64,000 nt of DNA, from the NCBI RefSeq assembly GCF_000375405.1, contig NZ_AQWS01000004.1, positions 45,533-109,532 on the forward strand. Reading direction: 5' to 3'. The DNA comes from Bacteroides propionicifaciens DSM 19291 = JCM 14649 (GTDB taxonomy: Bacteria; Bacteroidota; Bacteroidia; Bacteroidales; Bacteroidaceae). Positions 18,063 through 27,569 of this stretch are shown here, piece by piece. How positions within the stretch are numbered: the first letter of the stretch is position 1; the number at the start of each line of letters is the position of its first letter. A program made the position numbers and the translations under genes. A model generated the notes under the pieces. The model was not told the DNA's origin. It did not search any database and saw only the letters and a list, made by a program, of their open reading frames with translations.

Positions 18063-19334
18063 TTATTTCGTTTTTCTACGTCTATAAAGCAAGTCTAGCC
18101 CGAAGAGCATAAACATCGGTGCAAAATACCAAAATATTACGTAAAGAATCTTTTTAAAGTCACTATGATCAGTGATTTGCCCTAAAGGTAAACGATCTAA
18201 AGAATCTGATAGATCATACTCAGTAGGTAAGTTATGATAACTCCACTTCTGAATGATCACCCCATCTTTTAGTAAAATCAAACCAGGGTTAGCGCGAACC
18301 ATAGTTTTGAGCGTAATCTCATCAGTGAAATAAAATGGATACTCCGCTCCAGTTCGATCACTCCAAGATTCTATATCTTTTTCTTGAGAGGCCGTAAGGC
18401 AAACAAAAGGATATTTATGATCTACACTATAATCGTAAATTTCATTAAGCAAGTCTATCTCACCATCATCTGCTTGGGTCAAATCTCCAGCAATCATTAA
18501 GAATGAATATCCTGAATTTGCCAAAAAATCTTGTGCAATATCTTCACTAGATTCTAAATCGAGCATATGGAAGTTTTGAATGGGTGGCACATAACCTTTG
18601 GATATCAACTTAGTTTGAGTATCTAAATAAGTCCAAGTACTATCTGGGTAATTATTCAAATCAAATAACTTCTCTTGACCATCTTTTTCCATTAGAACAT
18701 AAGTTTCAAACACAGCTTCTTCAGCCCCATCTGGCATCTCCATAGCCGAGAGCATATGAGTACCAATTTTGAACGGTCTAAAATCAATTATGGGAAGGTA
18801 TCTATAACTATAGATAAAGAGCCCAGCAACAAATACAGCTGTATACAATGACACAATCCAATGTGTATGATTCGTAAATAATGATAAAATACCTCGGCGA
18901 CGTCTATACAAAGATATAGACAGACCCAACAATATAATATTCTTAATAAAAGTCTCCCAATTGGTGAGTATTAATGCATCGCCAAAACATCCACAATCCG
19001 ATATGGGATTTGTTAAGGCCAGTACGAGTGTTAAGGGAGTCATTATAGACATCAGTACCAAAGCCGTAAATGTCGAAATAGTCCGACGAACTCCAACGAA
19101 AAGCAACAAGCCTGTTATTAACTCAATAGCTGCCAATAAGACTCCTAGGAGGAGAAGCAAGAAATCAGGAACCCAGAGTGCCCCAAAAGCCAGTGCATAG
19201 TCTTGTAGTTTATAAAAAGAACCCCAAGGGTCTATAATCTTAGCAAAACCAGAAAACACAAAAACTGCCGCTAAAACAAAGCGACATAAATTAGTCCATA
19301 TACTTTTAAATAATTGTATATGCTTATTCTCCAT
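18063..19334 (-). CDS. DoxX/MauE-like membrane protein with a thioredoxin-like domain lacking CxxC
   Basis: A 423-residue membrane protein of a type found next to tpiA and DUF1599 in Bacteroidales. Residues 15-150 form about four helices of the DoxX/MauE kind (VFSGFAKIIDPWGSFYKLQDY, then a conserved DCGCFGDAL motif). Helix five follows near 170. A soluble part (about 250-370) reads like a thioredoxin fold (FLMIAGDLTQ...YPFVCLTAS...NPGLILLKDGVIIQKW) but has no CxxC pair. A final helix lies near 400. The MauE-like part suggests a redox or quinone function, but the missing cysteines argue against disulfide exchange by the soluble domain. Its start overlaps DUF1599 by 11 bases. Confidence 0.8.
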   Translation of the reverse strand: MENKHIQLFKSIWTNLCRFVLAAVFVFSGFAKIIDPWGSFYKLQDYALAFGALWVPDFLLLLLGVLLAAIELITGLLLFVGVRRTISTFTALVLMSIMTPLTLVLALTNPISDCGCFGDALILTNWETFIKNIILLGLSISLYRRRRGILSLFTNHTHWIVSLYTAVFVAGLFIYSYRYLPIIDFRPFKIGTHMLSAMEMPDGAEEAVFETYVLMEKDGQEKLFDLNNYPDSTWTYLDTQTKLISKGYVPPIQNFHMLDLESSEDIAQDFLANSGYSFLMIAGDLTQADDGEIDLLNEIYDYSVDHKYPFVCLTASQEKDIESWSDRTGAEYPFYFTDEITLKTMVRANPGLILLKDGVIIQKWSYHNLPTEYDLSDSLDRLPLGQITDHSDFKKILYVIFWYFAPMFMLFGLDLLYRRRKTK

Positions 19335-19872
19335 ACTCTAGTTTAATTAACCCAAAGATAGCATAATTAATCATATCCATGTAATTAGCATCAATACCTT
19401 CTGAAACCAAAGTTTCACCCTCAAGTGCTTCAATCTGTTTGGTACGATGAATTTTCATCAGAATAAGGTCAGTATAAGAAGAGATTCTCATGTTACGCCA
19501 AGCTTCATCGTAATCGTGATTCTTTATTTTAAGCAATTCTAAAACAGTATTCACATGCTTATCGTAGAGTTTCAATGCATCAGCTTCGGTTAAGTCATCG
19601 GTATCAGCATAACCTAGTTCTAGTTGAATTAAGCCCATAACACCATAATTGACAATTCCGATAAACTCCGACTTAGCACCCTCACCAACAAGATTAACAC
19701 CTTTGGTTTCGATGCTACGGATGCGATTGACTTTAATAAAAATCTGATCGGTCACAGATGACGGCCTTAAAATGCGCCATGCTGCCCCATAATCGTGAAG
19801 CTTGCTTTTGAATAGATCTCTACATTGACCTACTACATATTCAAATTGTTTTAATGTCTCTTCCATTCTCAT
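19324..19872 (-). CDS. DUF1599 protein with two tandem repeats
   Basis: A 182-residue cytosolic protein made of two similar halves. The first carries KLHDYGAAWRILRPSSVTDQ and ends VNYGVMGLIQLELG; the second carries KNHDYDEAWRNMRISSYTDL and ends INYAIFGLIKLEYG. Each half includes HDY-x3-WR and a following IKV/IH-R-x-IE helix. This resembles the DUF1599/nucleotide-modifying-associated all-alpha family, whose biochemical role is unknown to me. It is first in the run with the DoxX gene (11-base overlap) and tpiA. Confidence 0.8.
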   Translation of the reverse strand: MRMEETLKQFEYVVGQCRDLFKSKLHDYGAAWRILRPSSVTDQIFIKVNRIRSIETKGVNLVGEGAKSEFIGIVNYGVMGLIQLELGYADTDDLTEADALKLYDKHVNTVLELLKIKNHDYDEAWRNMRISSYTDLILMKIHRTKQIEALEGETLVSEGIDANYMDMINYAIFGLIKLEYGE

Positions 19873-19914
19873 TTTTTATACCCTACAAATATAATCAATT
19901 ATAGACGAAAAATA

Positions 19915-19946
19915 AAGGGTACCCTAGATAATACTAAGGTACCCTT
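19915..19946 (-). terminator. Terminator downstream of the M23 peptidase gene
   Basis: AAGGGTACC and GGTACCCTT form a perfect 9-base stem with a 14-base loop, with a U-rich tail on the minus strand. Confidence 0.65.
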
Positions 19947-19970
19947 ATTAAAGAGATTATATATATAATT

Positions 19971-20834
19971 TTAATATAGTCTTAATTGTTGACCAGGACG
20001 TAAAATCGAGGTTGTCTTAATGCTATTAAGTTGGCATAAAGATTTAATTGAAACGCGTTTAGATGCAGCAATACCAGAAAGCGTATCACCTTTTCTTACG
20101 CGGTAGTATGAACCTGCTCCAGCAGATGCAGTACTTGTAGCAGCACGACTAGCTTTACGTTTAAATACAAATGTGTCAGTTACAATATCTTGATTTTCGA
20201 AATCAAACATCAGTGCAGGGTTAATTGCAATACCTAAGAATCGAGTTTCAAAATGCAAGTGAGAACCAGTTGATCGACCAGTATTACCACCCAGACCAAT
20301 TACATCACCTGCTTTAACCACATCACCCTCTTTTACAAGTTGTTTTGATAAGTGACCATAAACAGTTTCAAGACCATTATAGTGACGTATCACCACATAT
20401 CTACCATAACCTGATCGCTCATATTTTACCATTCTGATTTTACCATCAAAAGCCGAACGAATAGTATCTCCCACATAAACCTTTAGGTCAAGACCGTTGT
20501 GCATTCTTCTCCAGCGATAGCCGTACTTAGAAGTCACCTTTCTGCTTTCTGTTGGCATATAAAAGCCAGTTAAATCTACCTCATAGGTATCAGGAACTGG
20601 GACTCCACGGTAAGCATGAACAGATGTGTTTGTCCATGTTGGGTATAAACTCAAAGCAGGGAACTCTTCTCTTTCAACATCAATTTGCTTTTGCAAAATC
20701 AGTGAATCAATTGTTTTTAGCTTTTTATCAATGGGCGGCTGACGGGCTATTAAGTCTTGTGCATTGGCTGAACTCATACCCATACAGGTAATAAAGACTA
20801 CAGCTAATAGAGTTTTAATCTGACTACAATTCAT
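19971..20834 (-). CDS. M23-family peptidoglycan endopeptidase with C-terminal LysM
   Basis: Exported cell-wall hydrolase or regulator of 287 residues. A signal peptide covers about residues 1-25 (ending SSANAQ). The lysostaphin-type M23 domain (about 98-215) has the zinc ligands in MHNGLDLKV (HxxxD) and GSHLHFETR (HxH), with GYGRYVVIRHYNGLETVYGHL between, so it should be catalytically active. A LysM domain (about 243-287, YRVRKGDTLSGIA...LRPGQQLRLY) binds glycan. The gene stands alone between two intergenic regions and has its own terminator. Confidence 0.9.
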   Translation of the reverse strand: MNCSQIKTLLAVVFITCMGMSSANAQDLIARQPPIDKKLKTIDSLILQKQIDVEREEFPALSLYPTWTNTSVHAYRGVPVPDTYEVDLTGFYMPTESRKVTSKYGYRWRRMHNGLDLKVYVGDTIRSAFDGKIRMVKYERSGYGRYVVIRHYNGLETVYGHLSKQLVKEGDVVKAGDVIGLGGNTGRSTGSHLHFETRFLGIAINPALMFDFENQDIVTDTFVFKRKASRAATSTASAGAGSYYRVRKGDTLSGIAASKRVSIKSLCQLNSIKTTSILRPGQQLRLY

Positions 20835-21348
20835 TGGTCTATTTTTTGATACTCAATTATGGTTTTAATATCAGTAGTTTATAAGCTACTATCCACACGA
20901 TCAAGTATTAATATACTTAAAATCTAATTAAGATTTAATTACTATTTCTAATTTATTTACCTCACTCAATTAAACAGTGAGATTTTTTTCGCCTTGCATA
21001 TTATAAATTAACCGCATAACGAGAGCTAAGTTTTGGGAATTAAATGAATTCAAAGGGTCAAAACACATAATTCCATTACAATACAACTACAATAAAGATG
21101 AATTAACAATCATCTAATGGCAAAGATGCAACTTTAAAGATTGAAGTATATTCAAGCATGATAATTCATTAAGACATTCTAATGACTCACGATTAAGTGA
21201 ACCTAAAACTAGTCGTCTTTAACCTGCTTAATAAGTGAATATACCTATTAAAAAGTTTTTACATCATTTCCAAAGATAATATAAAAAGGGGTATACCAGC
21301 AAATAATTGCTATAAATATAGCTCTAAAAAAACATAATATCGACATTT
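20835..21348 (+). other. Intergenic region between recG and the M23 gene, no gene found
   Basis: 514 AT-rich bases. The only structured element is a short hairpin at 20961-20989 (CTCACT, 9-base loop, AGTGAG, then seven T), which would terminate plus-strand transcription although no plus-strand gene precedes it. This could mark a small RNA starting near 20840, but no consensus promoter supports that. The remainder must hold the M23 promoter; no clear TAnnTTTG was found. Confidence 0.3.
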
Positions 21349-23445
21349 TTAACTTATGGCAGACCAATCGTTCTGATTTTTACGCTGCTTTTGAAGCTCA
21401 AGCCAAAGTACCTGATTAACAGGACTGTTTCGATGAGGGTCGGCTTCAATTATCTCTGAGGCAATACCACGAACATACTGAAGAAGCTGCCCATCCTTTC
21501 CAATATCGGCAATTTTGAGGTCAAAAGCTACGCCACTTTGTTGAGTACCTTCCAAATCACCTGGCCCACGGAGCTTCAAATCAGCTTCGGCAATTTCAAA
21601 ACCATCGTTAGTATCAACCATAATTTCGATTCGCTTACGAGTTACCTCTGAGAGCTTATAGCTTGTAACCAGGATACAATAAGATTGATCCGCACCACGC
21701 CCAACACGACCTCTAAGCTGATGAAGTTGCGATAAACCAAACCTCTCGGCATTTTCGATTACCATAACTGAAGCATTGGGTACGTTAACACCAACCTCAA
21801 TAACGGTCGTGGCCACCATAATATGAGCTTGCCCCGAAGCAAATAGGTTCATCTGCGCATCTTTTTCAGCAGGTTTCATTTTGCCGTGAATCTTCACGAC
21901 CTCATAACCAGGGAAATCTTCTTTAATCCACGCATAACCCTGTTCGAGGTTCTTCAAGTCTATCTTTTCACTCTCTTCGATAAGAGGAAACACAAAATAG
22001 ATTTGCCTACCCAGGGTAAGCTGATCGTTAATCATCTTATAGAGTGACTTTTTACGATTATCAAAAAGGTGAATGGTTTGAATGGGTTTTCGACCAGGGG
22101 GTAATTCATCAATTACTGAAACCTCTAGGTCGCCATAAAGTGTCATGGCCAAGGTTCTCGGAATTGGTGTAGCCGTCATCACCAAAATATGAGGCATACT
22201 TTCATTCTTCACCCAAAGTCGAGCACGTTGAGCCACACCAAAACGATGTTGTTCATCTATTACAGCCAACCCAAGCAATTTAAAAACCACCGTATTCTCG
22301 AGTAGCGCATGTGTTCCTAAGATAATCTGAACCTCCCCTGAAGCTAGCCCCGACAAAATGCGCTCTCTATCTTTCTTCTTAGTGGAACCTGTCAATAACT
22401 CAACACGGATATCCATGCCCTCTAGAAACTCCATGATTGTTTCGTAATGCTGGGTAGCCAAAATTTCGGTAGGAGCCATCATGCATGCCTGATAGTTATT
22501 ATCTAGAGCAATAAACATACTCATTAGTGCTACCAAAGTTTTACCACTCCCTACATCGCCCTGAAGCAAGCGATTCATCTGAATACCTGAGCCCATATCT
22601 TTGCGAATCTCTTTGAGAACTCGCTTTTGAGCACCAGTAAGTTCGAAAGGTAGGTGATTGTGAAAAAAGTCATTGAAGTGATTGCCTACTTTAGAAAATA
22701 AGAAACCTCTATATTTAAGTTGTCTCTCCTTACTATAGGTCAAGATATTGAGTTGGATATAAAACAGCTCTTCAAACTTAAGACGGTATTGAGCATTTCG
22801 AAGCTCTATGGCATTGGTCGGAAAATGGATGCAACGAAGAGCCTGTTGAAGAGGCATCAACTTATATTTAGCAATAATATAATCTGGCAAGGTTTCAGGA
22901 ATGGGGTATTGCAGGAGATCGACCGCTGCTTTCATCAGACGTTCAATGGACTGGGAGTTCATTGATGTCCGCTTCATCTTCTCTGTGGTGTTATAGTAGG
23001 GTTTTAAGCCTAAAGTAGAGAGCTGAACCTCGGTGGCATCCTCCATATCAGGATGAGCCATGTTGACTTGACCATTGAAAACCGTAGGCTTACCAAAGAT
23101 GATATAGTCGTGTCTGACTTTAAGGCTGTCTTGAACATACTTTACGCCACGAAACCAGATCAGGTCAATAAAACCAGTCCCATCAGTGAACCGAGCAACC
23201 AACCGTTTCTTACGTCCCTCTCCTATGCTACTGATGTTAATAATTTGTCCCTTGAGCTGCACAAAAGGCATACTTCCCGATAGCTCAGCTATCGAGTAAA
23301 TTCGACTTCGGTCAACATATTTGTAGGGAAAATAATAAATCAGATCTTGAAGAGAATAAATCTTCAATTCCTGATTTAACGTTTTTGCCCGAGCAGGACC
23401 TACGCCTGAAAGGAATTTTATATCACGTGTTGATAAGTCTAACAT
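21349..23445 (-). CDS. recG: ATP-dependent DNA helicase RecG
   Basis: Branch-migrating helicase that regresses stalled forks and processes Holliday junctions. Length is 698 residues. The wedge/OB domain (about 60-160) includes VQLKGQIINISSIGEGRKKRL. Helicase motifs: LLQGDVGSGKT (Walker A, about 297-307), MAPTEILATQHYE, VIDEQHRFGVAQR (DExQ-H box), MTATPIPRTLA, and the C-terminal VIENAERFGLSQLHQLRGRVGRG. The TRG-like end has DLKLRGPGDLEGTQQSG. It follows ispD with no gap. Confidence 0.97.
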   Translation of the reverse strand: MLDLSTRDIKFLSGVGPARAKTLNQELKIYSLQDLIYYFPYKYVDRSRIYSIAELSGSMPFVQLKGQIINISSIGEGRKKRLVARFTDGTGFIDLIWFRGVKYVQDSLKVRHDYIIFGKPTVFNGQVNMAHPDMEDATEVQLSTLGLKPYYNTTEKMKRTSMNSQSIERLMKAAVDLLQYPIPETLPDYIIAKYKLMPLQQALRCIHFPTNAIELRNAQYRLKFEELFYIQLNILTYSKERQLKYRGFLFSKVGNHFNDFFHNHLPFELTGAQKRVLKEIRKDMGSGIQMNRLLQGDVGSGKTLVALMSMFIALDNNYQACMMAPTEILATQHYETIMEFLEGMDIRVELLTGSTKKKDRERILSGLASGEVQIILGTHALLENTVVFKLLGLAVIDEQHRFGVAQRARLWVKNESMPHILVMTATPIPRTLAMTLYGDLEVSVIDELPPGRKPIQTIHLFDNRKKSLYKMINDQLTLGRQIYFVFPLIEESEKIDLKNLEQGYAWIKEDFPGYEVVKIHGKMKPAEKDAQMNLFASGQAHIMVATTVIEVGVNVPNASVMVIENAERFGLSQLHQLRGRVGRGADQSYCILVTSYKLSEVTRKRIEIMVDTNDGFEIAEADLKLRGPGDLEGTQQSGVAFDLKIADIGKDGQLLQYVRGIASEIIEADPHRNSPVNQVLWLELQKQRKNQNDWSAIS

Positions 23446-24117
23446 TTACAATAAGGCCTCTCCTATTTTAAGATCAAAAGGGGTTGTTACTTTTATATTT
23501 TCTCTGTTACCAGCTATACACTTAACTGAAATGCCTAAAGCCTCAACAACTGAAGCATCGTCGGTAAAACAAGCATTATAAGCTTGCCTATAAGCTTTTT
23601 TTAGTACGTCTGCACTAAATACCTGTGGAGTTTGAACCAGTCGGTATTGACTCCGATCTACCGTATGCGAGACATCACCATCAAAATGTCTTAATGTTTC
23701 AAAAACATCGATCGTCGGAATTACAGCCTGGTATCTACGCACTAAATCGAAGCAAGATGCAATGACTTCTTGACTTACAAAGGGTCGAACCCCATCATGA
23801 ACTCCAACCCACGCAATATCAGCAGAGACTTTAGCCAATCCGTTGCTGACAGAGTGAAAACGCGACTCTCCGCCACAGGCTAGTGTAAAAGGCACATCAA
23901 ATTTATATTCCGAGCAAAGCGTATTCCAATACTTATGCTCTGATTCGGGCAAAACCAAAACAATCTGCAAATGCGGGTCATAGGCATGAAACAAGCTAAG
24001 GGTATGCATTAAAATTGGTTTATCACCTAGCACTAAAAACTGCTTGGGCAAGGAAACACCCATACGAGTACCCTTGCCCCCAGCAACTATTATTATAGAC
24101 TTCTTTTTGTCTAGCAT
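23446..24117 (-). CDS. ispD: 2-C-methyl-D-erythritol 4-phosphate cytidylyltransferase
   Basis: Third step of the non-mevalonate isoprenoid pathway, making CDP-methylerythritol. The ATG at 24117 gives 223 residues and the start MLDKKKSIIIVAGGKG; a frame nine bases longer exists. Motifs: the nucleotide loop AGGKGTRMGVSLPKQFL, VHDGVRPFV, and the C-terminal TTPFDLKIGEALL. Its 5' end overlaps the DJ-1 gene and its 3' end touches recG. The partner gene ispF is 31 kb away in this window. Confidence 0.95.
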   Translation of the reverse strand: MLDKKKSIIIVAGGKGTRMGVSLPKQFLVLGDKPILMHTLSLFHAYDPHLQIVLVLPESEHKYWNTLCSEYKFDVPFTLACGGESRFHSVSNGLAKVSADIAWVGVHDGVRPFVSQEVIASCFDLVRRYQAVIPTIDVFETLRHFDGDVSHTVDRSQYRLVQTPQVFSADVLKKAYRQAYNACFTDDASVVEALGISVKCIAGNRENIKVTTPFDLKIGEALL

Positions 24118-24665
24118 TCTACACACATTCCGAGTTTAATCTCATCAGCAACTTCCTTACCAGCAAGCTTCTGGGCAAGAGCCAACGCAAAAGGCAAAGA
24201 GGCAGCAGGACCTTTGCCCGTCAGGATATTCCCGTCAACAACTACCAATTCATTTTTAATCGTTGCACCCTTAAGGTACGACTCAAAACCAGGATAAGCT
24301 ACAGCTTGTTTGCCTTCAAGAAGTCCGTTTTGACCCAATACCATTGGAGCGGCACAAATTGCTGCAAGTACAGTAGTAGTGTTATTATGTTGTTTTAGCA
24401 AATCGACTAAGCCCTGATGTTTTCCTAGAGTCTCTGCTCCAGGCATACCACCAGGTAGAACTAAAGCTTGAACTTGCTCAAATTTACAATCCTCAAAAAG
24501 GGCATCTGCAATGACCATAATTTGGTGAGCACCACGAACGATTAAATCGCCCGTAACACTGACAGTTTGCACATTGAGATTGGCACGTCTAAGTACATCA
24601 ACAGTTGTCAAAGCTTCAGACTCTTCGAATCCATCAGCTAAGAACAAATAAGTAGTTTTCTTCAT
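24111..24665 (-). CDS. DJ-1/PfpI-family protein
   Basis: A 184-residue flavodoxin-like protein of the DJ-1/ThiJ group. The reactive cysteine is in VLAAICAAPMVLG (about residue 103), and the conserved glutamate in FEESEALTTVDVLRRA (about 15-18). LPGGMPGAETL and the C-terminal GKGPAASLPFALAL are typical of bacterial YajL/DJ-1 proteins. Members have been proposed as glyoxalases, chaperones or deglycases; sequence alone does not choose. It lies 2 bases after tonB and overlaps ispD, so it is in the same transcript. Confidence 0.9.
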   Translation of the reverse strand: MKKTTYLFLADGFEESEALTTVDVLRRANLNVQTVSVTGDLIVRGAHQIMVIADALFEDCKFEQVQALVLPGGMPGAETLGKHQGLVDLLKQHNNTTTVLAAICAAPMVLGQNGLLEGKQAVAYPGFESYLKGATIKNELVVVDGNILTGKGPAASLPFALALAQKLAGKEVADEIKLGMCVEC

Positions 24666-24667
24666 AG

Positions 24668-25576
24668 TTATTTCAAATTAAAATAATAGGTTATAGTACC
24701 CATCTGATTATCAACTCTATTTATTCTATTAAATTGAGCCTTACGAGCAGCCTCTTCAGCGGCTTTTCTTAGTACAGTATTAGCAGTATTTGTTTGAGGA
24801 TTTGGAGTGACGGATATCACCTTACCTGCAGGATTCACCGTTATATTCACCACAACTTTAACCTCTTCGGCCATATTGTAAGCAGGAAGAGGTAATTTAC
24901 CGTCACCGGCTACCGAACGACCACGCAAATCGAAGGTACCATAACCCGATTGTCCACTAACAGAAACCCCTGTAGTCGGCATACCATCGAAAGCATCCTT
25001 GACCTTTTGAGTCGATAAGTCTTCACCATCCATTTGGGCACCTTTACCAAAAGCTCCTGCCACACGCAAACGTGCAGCGGCTTCAGCCTCTTTTCTCTCA
25101 CGCTCTTTGCGTTCAACCTCACGTTTTTTGGCCTCTTCAGCTTCTTTACGTTGACGCTCTATACGCTCTTGCTCTTTTTTCTTGGCATCAAGAGCTTTTT
25201 CTTCTGGTGATTTTTCTTTGGGTTTCTTAGCCTCAACTTTCGGCTCTACTTTTGGCTTCTTCTTGGTCTCTTTCTTGGGTTCGATAACCACAGTCTCCTC
25301 TTCGACCTGTGTTATAATCTCTTCCTGGGCTTCAGTGGGTAATTGGGGAGCCGGCTCAATCTTAGGTTCTGCTGGCATTACCTCAACGTCAACATAATGT
25401 GCCACCTTCTCGCCACCAATAGCATAGTCAACCTCTCCCATAAGGATAGGCACACCACTTTCTTCTTCTGGTTCGGGAATCAAAATCGTCATCCAAACCA
25501 GAAAACCTATTAGCAAGGCATGCACAAGCAAAGCCCCAATAGCTCCTATTAATTTACCTTTATCTCTTGTCTTCAT
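24668..25576 (-). CDS. tonB: Energy transducer TonB
   Basis: Couples the proton-motive force to outer-membrane TonB-dependent transporters. Length is 302 residues. One membrane helix (about 11-33, IGALLVHALLIGFLVWMTI) is followed by a Pro/Glu/Lys-rich periplasmic linker (about 75-175, rich in EPKKE and EEAKKRE repeats). The C-terminal domain (about 225-302) has VVVNITVNPAGKVISVTPN and AARKAQFNRI, typical of Bacteroidetes TonB/TolA-like proteins. Only 3 bases separate it from exbD, so exbB-exbD-tonB form one unit. Confidence 0.9.
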   Translation of the reverse strand: MKTRDKGKLIGAIGALLVHALLIGFLVWMTILIPEPEEESGVPILMGEVDYAIGGEKVAHYVDVEVMPAEPKIEPAPQLPTEAQEEIITQVEEETVVIEPKKETKKKPKVEPKVEAKKPKEKSPEEKALDAKKKEQERIERQRKEAEEAKKREVERKERERKEAEAAARLRVAGAFGKGAQMDGEDLSTQKVKDAFDGMPTTGVSVSGQSGYGTFDLRGRSVAGDGKLPLPAYNMAEEVKVVVNITVNPAGKVISVTPNPQTNTANTVLRKAAEEAARKAQFNRINRVDNQMGTITYYFNLK

Positions 25577-25579
25577 TCT

Positions 25580-25993
25580 TTATCTTCCTTCTGGAGGGCG
25601 AGTTGCCAAAACCATCTTGAACTTATTCTCATTTGCGATATTAAGCACCTTAACAATTTCTCGGTAAGGCACAGTTTCATCGGCATAAAGAGCAATATAC
25701 ATTTCTGGTTCCTTCAACGCACTCTCTTGTAAAAAGACAGGTAGATCTATAATATCCAACGCAACCTCTTTTTCGTTACCAAAGGCTGCATAAAAATTAA
25801 GATCTTTATCGATAATCACACGAGTCAACGGTTTGGCAGAGGTTTGTTGCTTACCTTGAGGCAGCAAAACCTTAATCGCATTGGGCGACACTACGGTTGA
25901 TGTAATCATAAAGAAAATCAACAATAGAAAAATGACGTCAGTCATCGAAGCCATACTGAAGGTCGGAGATATTTTTGTTCTTCTTTTTAACAT
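25580..25993 (-). CDS. exbD: ExbD/TolR-family biopolymer transport protein
   Basis: Proton-channel partner of ExbB that energises TonB. Length is 137 residues. A single membrane helix (about 15-36, SMASMTDVIFLLLIFFMIT) contains the conserved Asp of the proton path in MTDVIFLLL. The periplasmic part ends VLNIANENKFKMVLATRPP. It lies 37 bases after exbB and 3 before tonB. Confidence 0.94.
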   Translation of the reverse strand: MLKRRTKISPTFSMASMTDVIFLLLIFFMITSTVVSPNAIKVLLPQGKQQTSAKPLTRVIIDKDLNFYAAFGNEKEVALDIIDLPVFLQESALKEPEMYIALYADETVPYREIVKVLNIANENKFKMVLATRPPEGR

Positions 25994-26030
25994 TATCTTC
26001 TCTAGTTTCTATTATAACTTAGCCGCAAAC

Positions 26031-26750
26031 CTACTTCGCAGGTTCATTAAGCAAGTCCATGAAAGCCATTGTTTTGGCCTCCATATTATTTACAATACCA
26101 TCAATTAAGCTAACTAAGTAGTTATAAGCAAACATAGCAATAATACCTACTACAAGACCACCGATAGTGGTAATCATAGCTTCGTAAATACCACCAGAGA
26201 GCAATGTTATATCAACATTATTACCAGCGTTGGCCATTTCGTAGAAAGCCTTAACCATACCAGTTACTGTACCTAAGAAACCAATCATTGGTGCACCTCC
26301 AGCAATAGTAGCCATGAAGTTTAAGCCTTTCTCAAGTTTAGCAACCTCCATGTTACCTACATTCTCAATGGCAGCTTGAACATCGTTGACCGGTCTACCC
26401 AAGCGGGTTATACCTTTTTGAATCATACGAGAAGTTGGCGAATTCTCAACCTCACAATAGTTTAATGCAGCAGGAATGTCTCCTTGAAGAATAGCAGCCT
26501 TAACTTTCTCGATAAATTGGGGATCACCTTTACGGGCATTACGAATAACGTAAATACGCTCAAAGAATATATAGAAACAGATTAATGACAAGATTGCCAA
26601 AACAATCATTATCCAACCACCCTTAGCGGCCATAGCGAAAAGATTCATAGACTCGGGTTCTACAACTTGTCCCATGGCAGCACCAGACATCAATGTATCT
26701 ACAGGGTTCACAGCCACTTGGGCTACAGCTAATAAAGTATTCATCATCAT
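26031..26750 (-). CDS. exbB: MotA/TolQ/ExbB proton-channel family protein
   Basis: Pore-forming inner-membrane subunit energising TonB. Starting at 26750 gives 239 residues and an ATGA overlap with the pdxJ stop; a start 12 bases upstream is also open. A hydrophobic N-terminal segment precedes the helix GGWIMIVLAILSLICFYIFFERIYVIRNA; two further helices lie near 150 (MATIAGGAPMIGFLGTVTGM) and 190 (AMITTIGGLVVGIIAMFAYNYL). The GTVTGM loop is the family signature. The extra N-terminal hydrophobic segment is usual in Bacteroidetes ExbB. Confidence 0.94.
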   Translation of the reverse strand: MMMNTLLAVAQVAVNPVDTLMSGAAMGQVVEPESMNLFAMAAKGGWIMIVLAILSLICFYIFFERIYVIRNARKGDPQFIEKVKAAILQGDIPAALNYCEVENSPTSRMIQKGITRLGRPVNDVQAAIENVGNMEVAKLEKGLNFMATIAGGAPMIGFLGTVTGMVKAFYEMANAGNNVDITLLSGGIYEAMITTIGGLVVGIIAMFAYNYLVSLIDGIVNNMEAKTMAFMDLLNEPAK

Positions 26751-27463
26751 TCGGATAAACATTTTTTGTACTCCTGAATGGTTTTCTCTAGTCCCAGATA
26801 TAAGGCATTGCTAATCAATGCATGTCCAATAGAGACTTCATCCAACCACGGAATGTTGTTATAAAGATAATTTAAATTGTTTAAGTCTAAGTCATGACCA
26901 GCGTTAAGCCCCATGCCTAAGCTACGTGTAAGCTTTGCCGCATCAACAAAAGGTTGAACAGCTCGCTCTGGGTTCTTAACATATTTCAGTGCATAAGGTT
27001 CTGTATAAAGTTCAACTCTATCGGCCCCAGCTTTGGCAGCATATTCGATAGCCTCTTTCTCTGTGGATACAAAGATCGAAGTACGAATACCAACAGCTTT
27101 GAACTCATCTAAAATCTCACTCAAAAAGTCGCAGTGTTTTTTAGTATCCCATCCTGCATTTGAGGTCAGTTGCTCAATAGTATCGGGAACCAAAGTAACC
27201 TGATGAGGTTTAACACTAATGACCATATCCACAAATTCACGAGAAGGGAAACCTTCAATATTAAATTCTGTTTTGATAATAGGTCTCAAGTCGTAAACGT
27301 CTTGACGCGTAATGTGACGCTCATCAGGGCGTGGATGAATAGTTATGCCGTCAGCACCAAAGCGTTCACAGTCGATAGCAACTTGAACAACGTTGGGCAC
27401 AATACCACCTCTAGAATTTCGTAGCGTGGCAACTTTGTTTATATTAACACTTAATTTAGTCAT
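26747..27463 (-). CDS. pdxJ: Pyridoxine 5'-phosphate synthase
   Basis: Condenses 3-amino-1-hydroxyacetone phosphate with deoxyxylulose phosphate to pyridoxine 5'-phosphate in DXP-dependent vitamin B6 synthesis. Length is 238 residues. Motifs: LSVNINKVATLRNSRGG, GADGITIHPRPDERHI with catalytic His/Arg residues (about 36-51), VTLVPD, and GLGLNAGHDL in the form MGLNAGHDLDL. First gene of the pdxJ-exbB-exbD-tonB-DJ1-ispD-recG run, divergent from nadK across 106 bases. Its association with exbBD is positional; no functional link is known. Confidence 0.97.
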   Translation of the reverse strand: MTKLSVNINKVATLRNSRGGIVPNVVQVAIDCERFGADGITIHPRPDERHITRQDVYDLRPIIKTEFNIEGFPSREFVDMVISVKPHQVTLVPDTIEQLTSNAGWDTKKHCDFLSEILDEFKAVGIRTSIFVSTEKEAIEYAAKAGADRVELYTEPYALKYVKNPERAVQPFVDAAKLTRSLGMGLNAGHDLDLNNLNYLYNNIPWLDEVSIGHALISNALYLGLEKTIQEYKKCLSE

Positions 27464-27569
27464 ATTATTAATCCTTGTTCTTTACGCAAATTTACAAATA
27501 TAAGTGACAACCCCGTAGAATTAGGAAAAAAAAGAGCACTTTTGCAAGAGTATTCAACATTGTTTTTAT

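Noticed and set aside
20835..20989. Small RNA ending at the hairpin 20961-20989
   Set aside because: The stem has only six pairs and no consensus promoter is found upstream, so it is mentioned only as a possibility.
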